From Paramarasmius palmivorus (taxonomy: Eukaryota; Basidiomycota; Agaricomycetes; Agaricales; Marasmiaceae), in NCBI GenBank assembly GCA_037176845.1, contig JAYKXP010000019.1:310001-374000 (forward strand): DNA of 64,000 bases, read 5' to 3'. This document shows positions 20,316-30,709 of this stretch, in pieces (position 1 is the first letter of the stretch; every line of letters starts with the position of its first letter). The notes below the pieces were generated by a model that had not been told where the DNA came from, made no database searches, and saw nothing but the letters and a program-made list of their open reading frames with translations. The position numbers and the translations under genes are program-made.

Positions 20316-21704
20316 TCACTTCAATTCGGAAAGCGATCCTCCAGCGGCCTTTTCGATACCCTTCAGCATCTTCTCCAGGTTGCTCATAGCTTGTTCCTGC
20401 CTTCTCCTTTGTCCGCCGCGGCTAGTCCCCTCATCTTCATCTTCATCCTCCTGGTCTTCGGATACCATGGTTTCGGCAATAAAGTTGGCGATGCCCTTCT
20501 CACCAAACTCGCTGTGCGCTCGGGGGCCCCATCGCCATTCATACTGGACTCCTGTATCATCATCTGCTTGTCTAGCACGTTTCCCTGGTCCTCCTTTCTT
20601 CTTTGCTTCGCCGACAGCTTGCTGGTCAATGTACCCCTGGCGCATCAGGGAATCAAGATACCGATCCAATGGAAGGGTTCGCTGGGTTGATAGTGCAGTG
20701 TATCGGATCTCACTGTTATTGGTAAGGTGGAGTAGTTTGAGAGCATTTCGGAGGTCAACTAGTAAAAAAATGTGAGAAACCAATATATCCAAAAGACAAA
20801 AAGGATATACCGTCACTGATGACTTTGCCTGAAACGAGGATGAGCGAGAGAATCACAGCTAATACCCCAGACGCCTCCAACTGGTCGCTTGTACTCCAAG
20901 ACAGGATACTACCATAGGTTTGTATTCCGGAGTCATCGTCTTCATTGGAAGGCATGTCTTCGTTTTCCTGGTTGAGGATAGCTTCGTGCATGAGTGAAGT
21001 GTAATCCAGAAGGCCTTGGTCAAGAACCGAGCGAACAATGTAGGTTTTCGAACCACTTGCAGCAGCTATAAATAATACGGTAAGAGTCAATCGTGCAAAT
21101 GAACCGTGTCTAGACACACCCTTCTTCTTTGCGCCAACTGCTTTCCTGGCCTCTTCTAATTCGGCATCCTCCACAGCTGCACTAGCATCCTCGGAGAGTG
21201 CCGCCTTTGACGGTAGTTCGACGAGCTCCATGCCGAAAGTCTTCTTTAGTATCCCGTTGGCTTGTTCAAAGACGCGATTGAAAATACGAGCATTTCCGCC
21301 CATAACTGTTGATATTGAGAAAGTCAGAGCATTAAATAAAGCAAGCTAGAGGCTATTTGAACCTTTTTTCGATATATCATCGCGTCGTAGTGGAACTCTA
21401 CGATGCTCTGTAAAGAGAGCCAATCGAACTAGCTGGTTCGCCTTTCGGGCAATCTCCTGCCAGATGCAAGTCAGTTCATAAGCTCTGCCACCAGAATTAC
21501 GCCACAGCTCACATTGGCACCGCTACCACCTTCATTCTCATCGACATCCATTCCATTCCCTGCGTCGTAGCTCTGATCTTCTTCTTCCTCATCCGATTCG
21601 ATTCGAGCAGCCCTGCTGGCTCTCTGTCTTTGACTTGGTTGGGATTGGGATTGGGACTGAGAAGGAAGCGACGCCCTCTGGGACCGGGTATTGGCACGGG
21701 CCAT
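20316..21704 (-). CDS. NSE3: MAGE-family SMC5/6 subunit Nse3
   Basis: Part of the Nse1-Nse3-Nse4 module of the SMC5/6 complex, which acts in DNA repair and chromosome segregation in the nucleus. Read on the minus strand from the ATG at 21702-21704 (MARANTRSQ). Introns lie at about 21464-21510, 21304-21361, 21067-21120 and 20762-20811. After an acidic disordered N-terminus, the MAGE homology domain shows EIARKANQLVRLALFTEHRR, PLRRDDISKKV, NARIFNRVFEQANGILKKTFG and MELVELPS. The second winged helix has YGSILSWSTSDQLEASGVLA, LVSGKVISD, LPLDRYLDSLMRQGYIDQQ and YEWRWGPRAHSEFGEKGI. The C-terminal tail is acidic and Gln-rich. Apparently complete, about 375 residues. A DENND11-like shared promoter is not seen here; the upstream 750 bases are open. 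Confidence 0.85.
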
Positions 21705-22452
21705 TTTTGTACGCGACAGTAGAAAGAAAGGTGAAAGGACACGAGTCACGCGAGAAAAAGCGCGTTTGGTCACGGCATGTCACATTACGCAAGCGTCTTG
21801 TTTCAAGCGCCCACTGCTTTCCGCACAACCACGACCATTTGGCTTCATTCATTCTGTCAAACAATACCGTTCGTTCCTGTCAGATAACCGTGCTCAGAAG
21901 CTTATTTTCTCCGGGAACCAGTCAACATCGTCACAGTTCTCGGGATGACAAAAAGCCTTCCGACTCGGAAGCTCGTGGTTTTGCTTCAAAATGCCTCTTT
22001 GTACACCTGGTGACCATTCTTCAGAAATCGACTTACAGAAGCTTCTGGTAACAGCTGAATAGTGAGTGTACCAAGGCTCCTTTTTTCTTCACGCTAAAGC
22101 CTATTGAGTTGGTTGACATCCTAGTTGAATACTGCTAGCTTCGACCCCGAGTGCTCAGTTCACCGTCTCCGAGCATTTTGTCTGCAAGAAATACACAGTT
22201 ATCAAAGCTTGACTGCGAATTTGACTCGAAAAGCAATGCGAAACCGAAATGTATTCGGGCCCCGCTACCATCCAGATTCCAGCGCGAGATATATCCGACT
22301 TCGTGGCGACCTTCCATCCGACGGTCCGCTCAAATATACTCACTTTGTCTACTCTCTGAAGTCTGTATATCCTCTCCGGACCGCCAAGCTCTTGGTCGAA
22401 GTGTATAAAATGCCTCACCTAGGGTAAACTGAAGAGTCAAGCCAGCTTCACA
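21705..22452. other. Intergenic, promoter of NSE3 and of the secreted gene at 22453
   Basis: No supported gene. Short ORFs on both strands lack splice structure or recognisable protein. Confidence 0.35.
22404..22410 (+). promoter_or_regulatory. TATA box of the secreted LPMO-like gene
   Basis: TATAAAA lies 43 bases before the ATG at 22453. Spacing fits a highly expressed secreted-protein gene in fungi. Confidence 0.5.
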
Positions 22453-23412
22453 ATGTTCAAGCTCTCTGCGCTCCTCCTCGCCACCCTCATCACCCAAACA
22501 GTCGGCCATGCCGTTGTCAGAAAGCCTACCGTGCGAAACGTAAGTATCAAGTGCACCTCTTCGAACAACCGAATGAACTCTGGCCAACAGTTTGGTCCCG
22601 TCGCTCAGAAAGTTTGTGGTGCACCCGTATACAAGCTTCTTACTGGCGGTAAGTTGATGTGGAGGTACTGCAGGGAAAACGGAGTCTCTAATAGATGCTA
22701 TCCGTTAGATCTCGCAGGACCCGTACGTCGGCTAACCGAAAATCATAAACATTCACCCATATCTCAAACAGATGGAGGCCGTCGAATTGAAGATCAACGA
22801 TGATTACGATCCGGAAGCTTGCAACTTCTACTTTTGCCGGGGAGCTAATGTACGTATTCAGTCAACCTGCTCCTCAGTATCGTTCTATTTATCATGCGAT
22901 TAGTACGAAGATAACGTCGACAATACACGTGAATACAAGGCTGGTACTGTTGTGCCTTTCGAGATCGAGATCATTGCGCACCACACTGGATATGCTGTGA
23001 GCAGCTTCACGTTTCTTCTTCCAGACGACGTCTTATCAAAAGCTAATGCTGGCAGAACGTCTCTGTGGTGAGGATGTCTCGCTAACAGCACATTGACACC
23101 CAAAGTAATGGCGACAACTACACAGGTTGACCTCGCTGCCGAAGTCCCTATCGCTCGTCTATACACTTGGCCCGTCTACGCTAATGAATCCCTCGGACCT
23201 TCCAAGTGGCCAAAGAACGAATCGGAATTCGAGGTTACAATCCCTGACCTTGGTGGTAAATGCAGCGCGCCTGGTGCTTGCGCTATCCAGTAAGAGTACA
23301 CCTTTACTATGCGAACATGTCTGTTTATATTCCTTTAAGATGGTACTGGCTTGCTTACCCTACGGGGAACACCCAGACGTACATGAGCTGCGTCGATTTC
23401 ACTCAGCCTTGA
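22453..23412 (+). CDS. Secreted histidine-brace (LPMO_10 / chitin-binding type-4-like) protein
   Basis: The signal peptide MFKLSALLLATLITQTVG ends directly before His (HAVVRKPTVRN). The mature protein therefore begins with histidine, the hallmark of copper-dependent lytic polysaccharide monooxygenases and their relatives. About eight exons, all with GT/AG. Later blocks: QKVCGAPVYKLLTG, MEAVELKINDDYDPEACNFY, REYKAGTVVPFEIEIIAHHT, GYANVSVVDL (likely second copper-binding His in AHHTGYA), TWPVYANESLGPSKWPKNE, VTIPDLGGKCSAPGACAIQW and a final TYMSCVDFTQP. Eight or so cysteines suggest disulfides. The spliced product is about 200 residues. Activity is not proven: some proteins with this fold bind copper but do not oxidise polysaccharides. 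Ends at 23410-23412. Confidence 0.7.
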
Positions 23413-24524
23413 ACTCGGCAACGACACGGACTTCTCTTTGGTCGCAGTTGCACTGTTTGTGCGAGATTTACTTAATAAGTAGCGGTTTTTTGCCGCGCTC
23501 AGAGTAACCAAGCGTATTTTGACCCTGTGTGACACTCGATTCGTTAGAAACTTAGGTGGATTGATGGCTGAGAAAAACACACTTCTGAGTATCAGGTCCA
23601 AGAGCTCGAGATGGCGTTGATCGTCTATTTCGAGACGGTCGAAGACAATGATGGTGACGTCAGTTTTACTGAGCAGTCACCCCAGTGAAGGCAGAGCCGG
23701 ACAAAGAGATTAGGGAGATTTGGATCGATTTAAGTAATAAGGATAGAAATAATACACGTTGCAAGTACTATTTAGACGGGTATTGCGTGGGTAGAGCATC
23801 ATAATAAGGAAGAAAGAAAAAGGAATGCATGAGATAAATGTAGCATATTTGTGTGACACCTGAAGAAGCATTAGAATGAGCCTTGATATGAGAGCGAAGT
23901 CAGACCGACCTTCTCCACTCATAGGAATCAGTTGAACTGTATGGTAAGCCCAGTAACGCTGTGATACACTAGATATCCAAGGAATTGTCAGATTCAGTCT
24001 CCATACAACAGAATCGAGCCCACATTCAAATACGGCAGTCGTGGCAATGCAACCCTCTAGCATTCTCCTTTTTCATCCGGGAAGCTAAAGGCTCATTCGA
24101 CCCTAGGAAGGACTGTTAGAGAGAATGTTGGCAGGGCAATGAGACTAACATACTTTTCACCAGCTTCCTGCGGCTACCAACCCAAGTACTAAGACTTGTA
24201 AGGTCTTCTTGTCTGGGACCCAAAGTATCCTGGCCAAGACACGTTCAACGCTGTAGCAATGGCGGTCAGTGGGTATGGACTGGCACGGAAAACAGCAACT
24301 ATACCTCGTCACCAATCTACTGAAAACAATGTAAACAGTTGCAGGGAGAATTGCTCGAAGCGGCTAGGGAAACCCAATCAGTGACTAAAATACAGAGTAG
24401 ATGTATAAGAAAGCATATTGCATGAATACGAAACCCAAGAAAAGGAAACATGAAAGGCATAATGCGAGAGACATATCAAACAAGAAAGATAAGTCGTGAC
24501 GTTGATGAAATGCCGACTGTTCAT
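23413..24524. other. Intergenic region, no confident gene
   Basis: A minus-strand ORF at 23710-24063 (117 codons) is hydrophobic and Phe/Tyr-rich but without splice support. A short minus-strand stretch near 24200-24290 (ATALNVSWPGYFGSQTRRPY) looks weakly coding, without a findable start. Confidence 0.3.
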
Positions 24525-25147
24525 TTAGTCGCGAGCATTCAGCTTTTGCACCATTACCGCAAGTGTGTCTTCGTCGCCGTTATTCTTAGCCTCTAACATG
24601 GCCGTGAGCAGCGGCATCGTTATGACCCTCCGTTCACGCTTCGATTTCTTTGGGGTCGTCTGATCAGTGTCCATGTTCTCCTCGTTCGAGTTACCTGCCC
24701 CAGTGTCTTCCTCCAAAATTTTGGTATGTTGAGCAAATTCCTGCGAATGTTTCTTCCAGAAAGCAACGTAGATATCTGAGCATTCGTTAGCAGCAACAAA
24801 GTCATCGAGCATTCTCTCAATCTCTTCCTCGACCTCGTCATCGAGGATAGAGTGGTTCTGAGAAGAGGGAGAAGTAGAATCTGTTTCTGACGACTCACTA
24901 GTCAGAACATCGTCTTCGTTCTCCTCTGATATATCGTTTTCAAATGCTCCTGTCAGCTCTTTGTACTCCTTCGAGGCTCTAAACTCGCCGGACTCCTCGT
25001 ATTGAGAAGCACCATTGAAATCACTATTGAAAATGCTGTTGACTTGGTCTCTTCGCTGTTTGTGGATGGAGTGAGCGGCGATTTAGGAAGAGAAGTTTGG
25101 TTGGGACATACCACGACGTCCCGGAAGGCGAGATTGTAGCGAGGCAT
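24525..25147 (-). CDS. Small acidic protein, unrecognised
   Basis: Exon 1 25112-25147 (MPRYNLAFRDVV) and exon 2 24525-25055 are joined in phase 0 by a 56-base intron; 188 residues. Exon 2 starts RRDQVNSIFNSDFNGASQYE and continues with a strongly acidic, Ser-rich middle (NDISEENEDDV). A helix follows (DDFVAANECSDIYVAFWKKH), then a basic patch KKSKRERRVITMPLLTAML. The mixture of acidic and basic patches suggests a nuclear protein. I do not recognise the family. Confidence 0.55.
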
Positions 25148-26180
25148 GTCTGTTTTTTTTACAAGAGCGGAAGTGGGATGGAGATGATGACGGTTCGGGT
25201 AAACGATTGTTGATTGTCTATTGTTCTCCCTTGTGGTCACAAGAGTGAGTCAACAATCGTTCCCACATTTCAACAATCCACATAGAACTTTCGAGATTCT
25301 TTGCGTTGAAGTGGGCGCTTGCCTTCCAGCCTTTACATGTCACTATCGACCTCTTGGACCACGACCATAGGAAGTGCCCTTGGGGCGTGATGTTCTGACT
25401 CCTAGGACAAGAAGCATCGACATTCGATGAGATTGCAAGATGACAAGCACACTCATGTGGCCCAACCCACGCAACATGATATTTGCCCGCTCAATCCCTT
25501 GTCACGAACGTTCAAAAGGGCTCAGCATTCAGTATAAAGCAAACAAACCTGCCGCATACATCGTGAAAGCTGGTGGGAAGACAATGAGTGAATAATTACA
25601 TCGATGGTTGTCGAACCGACATACCATCACCAAATTTTTGGCAGGCTAGTGGCCCCTTTCCTCCTCGTGTTTTCCAGAGCATCGGCGGTCCCTCATCATC
25701 AAAAATCTGTTTGCATTAAGACCAAGAGCAGAACTCCGCAGACCGTCTCAAGAGGTTTGGCAGCAAGTTTTTGTTCCCTACGACTCTACATCGGAAGATG
25801 CATGAAGCTACAAGTCGGTATGTGGCCTGATTAAACGCTGGGCCCATAAATATATTGACCAAATTCCTTTAGGCATGGAGGCTATATCATCCAACTTTAG
25901 AGCTTTGGGGTGTTGAGAGATCCTGGAGGAGATACCAGAACTTTTGGAATGAGTATGGCCCAACTAGTGCGCAACACTTGAGAATTTCTGCTCCGGGTTC
26001 ATGCTGCATTCAGCGGAGAACGCTAAAAAATGAGGACATCCATGGTGGCAGAAGAGAAAACACGTATAAATAGGACGGTCATAGGATAGTCACATCACTC
26101 CCTTTCTGGTCATTCTATACTCACGACGTCGCCCATGAAGTCAGATATGGGGGTTATCGACCCAATTTTACTCTCCCACC
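25148..26180. other. Intergenic region
   Basis: Nothing supported. An ORF at 25604-25834 lacks coding character. The last 100 bases contain ACGTATAAATAGG (about 26060), a good TATA signal about 115 bases before the ATG of the amidohydrolase. Confidence 0.35.
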
Positions 26181-27733
26181 ATGTCCCAGTCGACTTTGAG
26201 CTCTCTATACGACACTGCGTTCAAGTTTCCGGCGATTGACAACCATGCTCATCCTCTTCTTAAATCTGTTTTCCGCGACAAATTTCCCTTGGAGATTACG
26301 ATTTCTGAAGCGGACGGCGAAGCCTTGTCGAATGATGCAGTCCACACCTTAGCTTGCTTCAGAGCAACAACGCAGCTAGCTTCGCTTTTTGGGCTCGAGA
26401 AACCTGCTACTTGGGAGATTGTCAAAGCGCGACGAAGCAGCATTCCGTACCTCGACCTGTGCAAATCTTGCATGGTTCCGTGCAGAATACAATGCTTGCT
26501 TCTAGACGACGGGCTGGGTGGTGTTTCTGAGTACGCGGAAAGTTTATCGTGGCATTCCGAACAATTCTGCGAAGCGAAAAGGATCGTACGAGTGGAGGTG
26601 GAGGCAGAGGTGTGTTGTACACTTGCTATTTCTCTAAACTTTCACTAATCTTCACTTACAGAGCATATTGAAAGGAATGTTGGCAACTCAAGTCCCGACA
26701 GACATCATCCAGCAATTCAAGTCGAAATTGGCGGAAAGGCTCACCACATGTGCTCGAGACTCTGTAGTAGTCGCATTCAAATCGATTGTCTGCTATAGGA
26801 CCGGACTGGATATCTCGACTGAAGAAACTGACCGCGATGATCAAGCTACTTTCCAATACCTTCAAGACACATACATCAAATTCCAGAAGGAAGGTGTTAT
26901 ACGACTGCAACATAAATTCCTCAACGATATGGTCGTTCGTCTCACCATGGAGGTCGCAGAGTCTGTCAATATTCCTGGTACCTTTCGTCTAAATTGTCTA
27001 CCCTTTTGATTCTGAGTTGTTCGTTCTAGTCCAGTTCCATACCGGCTTAGGTGACAACGACATACCACTCATTCGGTCTTCTCCTGCACATATGCAGCCT
27101 TTGATCAAAGCCTATCCGCGAACCAAAGTCGTTCTTCTTCATTCGTCTTATCCATATACAAAGGAAGCTGGTTACCTGACTGCTGTATACCCGAATGTTT
27201 ACCTGGACTTTGGAGAGGTAGCCGTACTTTATTGCGTCCCTGTCCACTACGCTCATGCCGTCGATAACCAGGTTTTCCCCTTTGTTTCCGGGCCTGGGCA
27301 ACGGTCTGCCTCCATTGATTGAAACAGCACAAAGTAAAGACTCACGCAACCTGTAACGTGTTTACAGCATCATCATTCGGGAGTTGCTCGATCTGGCGCC
27401 CACGAATAAGGTACTATGGTCCAGTATGTTGGTTTGTGAAGCACGAATGCCAGCATTTCTAATTATAAGCCTAGCTGATGGACACTGGCTACCGGAGACC
27501 TACTACTTGAGCGCGATTCAAGCGAGGCAAGCTCTGTACGACGTTAGTACTTGGTGGTCTTTCTATTGCGCCATGTACTCAACAGACCCCCTTAGGTTCT
27601 TTCGGAGATTGTACATGCTAAAGAAATGACAGAGGAACAAGCCGTCACTGTCGTCGAGAATGCGTTGTTTCATAACTCCAACAAGTTGTATAATCTTGGG
27701 CTAGTTGCGGATCAAAGTGTTCAGTCTTTGTGA
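26181..27733 (+). CDS. Amidohydrolase-2 family protein (FluG N-terminal-like)
   Basis: TIM-barrel metal-dependent hydrolase. Exons from 26181, with introns at about 26610-26660, 26980-27030, 27220-27271, 27332-27368, 27423-27479 and 27542-27595; stop at 27731-27733. The N-terminal metal motif is DNHAHPLLKS. Later come VQFHTGLGDNDIPLIRSSPA, VVLLHSSYPYTKEAGYL, VYPNVYLDFGEV, APTNKVLWSTDGHWLPETYY and a C-terminal helix with VVENALFHNSNKLYNL. HxH near the start, His on strand 5, His on strand 6 and an Asp in TDGHW make up the expected metal site, so it looks active. This type is fused to glutamine synthetase in FluG; here it stands alone, ending after the barrel. The substrate is unknown. Confidence 0.75.
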
Positions 27734-28240
27734 AGAGAGAAGTAGCCTATAGCAATCTGATTCGGACGTTCTCAAGCTCAACACAGTTGCTCGAGTGAAC
27801 TAAATCATCACAAGTCGTTGAACCGCGACATCCATCATCATACGGCGTCGGAGTGACAACGGGGGCTTTGCTGACAGCGGAAAGTGAGCCGCAAGCCTCA
27901 TCTCGTTGTCAGCCTAATGAGTGCTGGTGCGCTGTGATTTCAAAAGGAAACCCCGTCAACCCATATAGCACTAGCTATGCCCTTGTAGAAGTCTGATGCT
28001 CGGTGGGTGCTATTCACTGCCATAGACTCTGAACTCACTACTCTCTTCAGTGTCATCATCTTACACGATAATCACAATGTACATAGTAGCCACCCACCAT
28101 GTATCCTCGCCGATGTGGTCTGTGGGGCTTGATTCGAAATTCGACAGCTCCCATATCTGTTTCTGGGCAAGATCACGACGATCCCTGATGCTCAAAGCAA
28201 CTCCGAATGCTTACATAGTAATTCACTTTTTGCGCGGCCA
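27734..28240. other. Intergenic region
   Basis: No gene supported. A plus-strand ORF from 28050 overlaps the better coding-like minus frame at 28241 and is rejected. Confidence 0.3.
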
Positions 28241-28560
28241 TCATTGTGTGATGCTTTTGGAGTTTGGACTATCCCGCCCTATGACGTCGAACAGCTCAGC
28301 CTTCAACTCCTCCGAGTGCTTTGTCTCACAAGCGATGAATGTGCGGCTCGCTCGTCGTTCGTATCCACCTCGAAATATTCCCGGACAGCGGTCTGAAACG
28401 CCTCAACACTTGATTCTCCACGTACGATGAATTGGAGTAGCCGCCTCCCAACGGAAGACCTGCACAGACAAGGCTCCAAAGAATACTCTATGGTTCCGCT
28501 TGCATTCAATACCTGGATTTCTTCCGTCTTTGGTTTGGGCAACAGAATGGTATAAAGACG
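28241..28560 (-). pseudogene. Spliced coding-like relic, minus strand
   Basis: Three short blocks can be joined on the minus strand: LLPKPKTEEIQ, then VFRWEAATPIH (after a GTATTG...TGCAG intron), then RCPGIFRGGYERRASRTFIA and SEELKAELFDVIGRDSPNSK (after a GTACGT...TTTCAG intron), ending at the stop at 28241-28243. Phases agree and codon use looks coding. No ATG is found upstream, and the stretch would run through the TATA box of the gene at 28651. It may be the surviving end of an old gene or a gene whose first exon I missed. Confidence 0.3.
28551..28557 (+). promoter_or_regulatory. TATA box of the secreted repeat-protein gene
   Basis: TATAAAG lies 100 bases before the ATG at 28651. Confidence 0.45.
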
Positions 28561-28650
28561 GGTGGAAGGCTACCGTTTCTGCACCAAATCTCGTTCTTCA
28601 ATCACTCCATTTTCAGCTCTCTTATCTGCCTTCTAATCTCTACAAACAAA

Positions 28651-29391
28651 ATGAAGACCTTCTCGCCCGCCTTCTTTACCCTCGTGCTCGCTGCCATCGC
28701 ATCTGCTGCCGTGGTAAGCTCTGCAACAGTCCGCCGTATCTATAGCTTCACTCACTTGTCTCAATTCTAGCTTCCTCGTGATGATGTCCCCACGTCCGAT
28801 AGCGCCTCCGCTAGTATCAGCTCCGGCGTCATCTCCTCAGGAAGCCTCACCGTAACAGCTTCGACCTCGATCGGCGGCGAACCAACCAGTTTCCCGTCAT
28901 CTGGAGTTCCAACAAGCGGGGGAAGTGAGCCTTCCAGTGCACCACCAACAGGTATCCCATCAAGTGGAGGTGGAGAACCCAGCAGTGCACCGCCAACCGA
29001 CATTCCATCAAGTGGAGGTGGTGAACCGTCTACTGTATCCCCAACTGGTATTCCAACGAGCGGAAGCGGAGAACCTACTGGTATCCCACCAACGGGCGGT
29101 CCATCGAGCGGAGGTGGAGAGCCTACTATCGTTCCCTCAAGCGGAGCCGGTGAACCCACCGGTTCTGGTTCTGCGACAGGATCTGCTCCTACTGGCGCAC
29201 CGACTGATCAGCCATCTTCTGGTGGTGTACCGACGGGTCGACCCACAGGTAGACCTTCTGGAAGACCCTCTGGAAGACCCACTGGTTGGCCTATCTCCTG
29301 GCCTCCTGAATCCTGGCCTACTTGGGGTCCCGAGCATGGCCACCGTGGCCCTCACAGAGGCAATGACGGCGAACAAGGCGACGGAAACTGA
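28651..29391 (+). CDS. Secreted Gly/Ser/Pro/Thr-rich repeat protein
   Basis: Exon 1 (28651-28713) encodes a signal peptide (MKTFSPAFFTLVLAAIASAA). After a 57-base intron the second exon starts LPRDDVPTSD, with a possible Kex2-like cut after Arg. The body is built of imperfect repeats of about 10-16 residues around GGGEPSSAPPTGIPSS (about 28905-29190), followed by PTGRPSGRPSGRPTGWP and a His/Trp-rich end (WPTWGPEHGHRGPHRG). There is no GPI signal and no catalytic domain. It is likely a heavily O-mannosylated wall or matrix protein. The repeats at DNA level are near-identical, so copy number could vary between strains. Confidence 0.65.
28905..29190 (+). repeat. Coding minisatellite, GGxGEP-type repeats
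   Basis: Tandem imperfect units built on a GGAGGTGGAGA-like core inside the secreted protein gene. Unit length varies (about 30-48 bases) and always keeps the reading frame. Confidence 0.6.
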
Positions 29392-29628
29392 GTCGAGAAA
29401 CCACATTAAGAAACAACGACAGTCAGTTACTTCATCCCCTTAACTAAATAGATCCCTGACTTGGCCTGTAACAGAACTGTAACTTATTCTGCAATCTCTA
29501 CAGACCTCGGACTACCGCACATATTTATCACTATCCTTAACTTCCCTTCTGTATCCTTTTGTACTTAAAGTGCATTTCTCCAAATGTGATTAATATCTGT
29601 ATGAGCATTCGCATGAAGCTAAGTTACA

Positions 29629-30614
29629 TCAAGTGAACCGTATTAGGAAGACCATCATCGCAAACAAGATTGTAACCAGAAGGATAGCAAACACAGTCAG
29701 CCACGTCGTCGACGAGCTCTTGCTGCTATGCTCTTGCAGTCTATCCTTCGTACTCGTCATCATGTCAAAGTTACTCTCCAGCTTCTCCTTTGCCCCCTCG
29801 ACAACCGCAGCATCCTTAGCCAACGAGTCTGAAAAGTGCATTGCATTCCTGCGTAGCTGGGCACTCATCTGTGCGAGCTGATTGCTGAGTTCCTCATGAA
29901 GTGCATTGGAGTGCTGTAGAGTGCCTGTTGCAATGGCTGTTGACTTGGATGCCGCTGAGGGTACTGTGGGTGGTATGAGAGTGGGCATTTGGGAGATAAG
30001 ACCTGGGCCAGGCGCTATGGGTATTGGATCTGCAGGTGAACCGAGAAGGTTGTCGGTTGGCAAAGTTTCTGGCTCTTCGGGATGCGTTTCAACATCATTG
30101 TCTGGAGATGAGGGTTCAGGTGGTGCTGTTTCGGCGACCGGGGCTGGAAGAGTGGGTAATATTGGTTTCGGACGTTGGATTGGCGGTTTGAGTTTCTGGA
30201 GAGTGATGAATACACAGATTGAAACGAATGAACAATCTCACCTCGTTGACCGACTTGAGAAATACTTCCATGCGACTCAGAGACTGTCGAATTTCCAGGT
30301 TCTTGTCCCTGGAGTACTATGTTAGTGTGTAAAATGCCAAAAGGCATCCAGAACTTACGTAGATCCTTGACTAGCCTCGACGTTTCGCAAGAGTTTCCTC
30401 GCAAATTTAACCCTCTAAAGCATCATCAGCTTCCTACAGATATTTCAAGATAGTAAACACAGACCTGCAAACTCTCCTCCGACTTGAGCCATGTCGCTTG
30501 CGCCGAATCTGATGGTGCATCCCATTGTTCTTCTGCGACTGACTTTTCAAGTCTTCGGAGTAAACGCGCAAGATTTATTTCGTCGTGCCGAGCCTGCTCA
30601 ACAGTGGAGACCAT
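29629..30614 (-). CDS. USE1: ER SNARE Use1
   Basis: Q-SNARE for retrograde Golgi-to-ER vesicle fusion, anchored in the ER by its tail. Minus strand, start at 30612-30614 (MVSTVEQARHDEINLARLL), four to five exons. The N-terminal helices include RRLEKSVAEEQWDAP, VKFARKLLRNVEASQGS and NLEIRQSLSRMEVFLKS. A Pro-rich linker (PPIQRPKPILPTLPAPVAET) follows. The SNARE motif is HSNALHEELSNQLAQMSAQL, RRNAMHFSDSLAKDAAVVEG and KEKLESNFDMMTSTKDRLQE. A single C-terminal helix is WLTVFAILLVTILFAMMVFL, with just RFT after it. Complete, about 260 residues. Divergent from the gene at 30710, with 95 bp between starts. Confidence 0.85.
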
Positions 30615-30709
30615 CGTTCTCGTCGTTGTAAAGAAGGAATGAAGGGAAGTGGTAGTAAAGGAAGAAGCGTGTCCGACACGTACGCGCCGCGCCTCTCGTC
30701 TATACCACC
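30615..30709. promoter_or_regulatory. Short divergent promoter, USE1 / Rec114-like gene
   Basis: Ninety-five bases between the two start codons. A housekeeping SNARE gene and a probably meiotic gene share it, so regulation of one may be leaky for the other. No TATA is obvious. Confidence 0.45.

Noticed and set aside
23710..24063. 117-codon minus ORF rich in Phe, Tyr and Ile
   Set aside because: AT-rich composition explains it; no homology, no signal and no intron.
28050..28430. 126-codon plus ORF
   Set aside because: It is opposite a better coding-like minus frame and lacks protein-like character.
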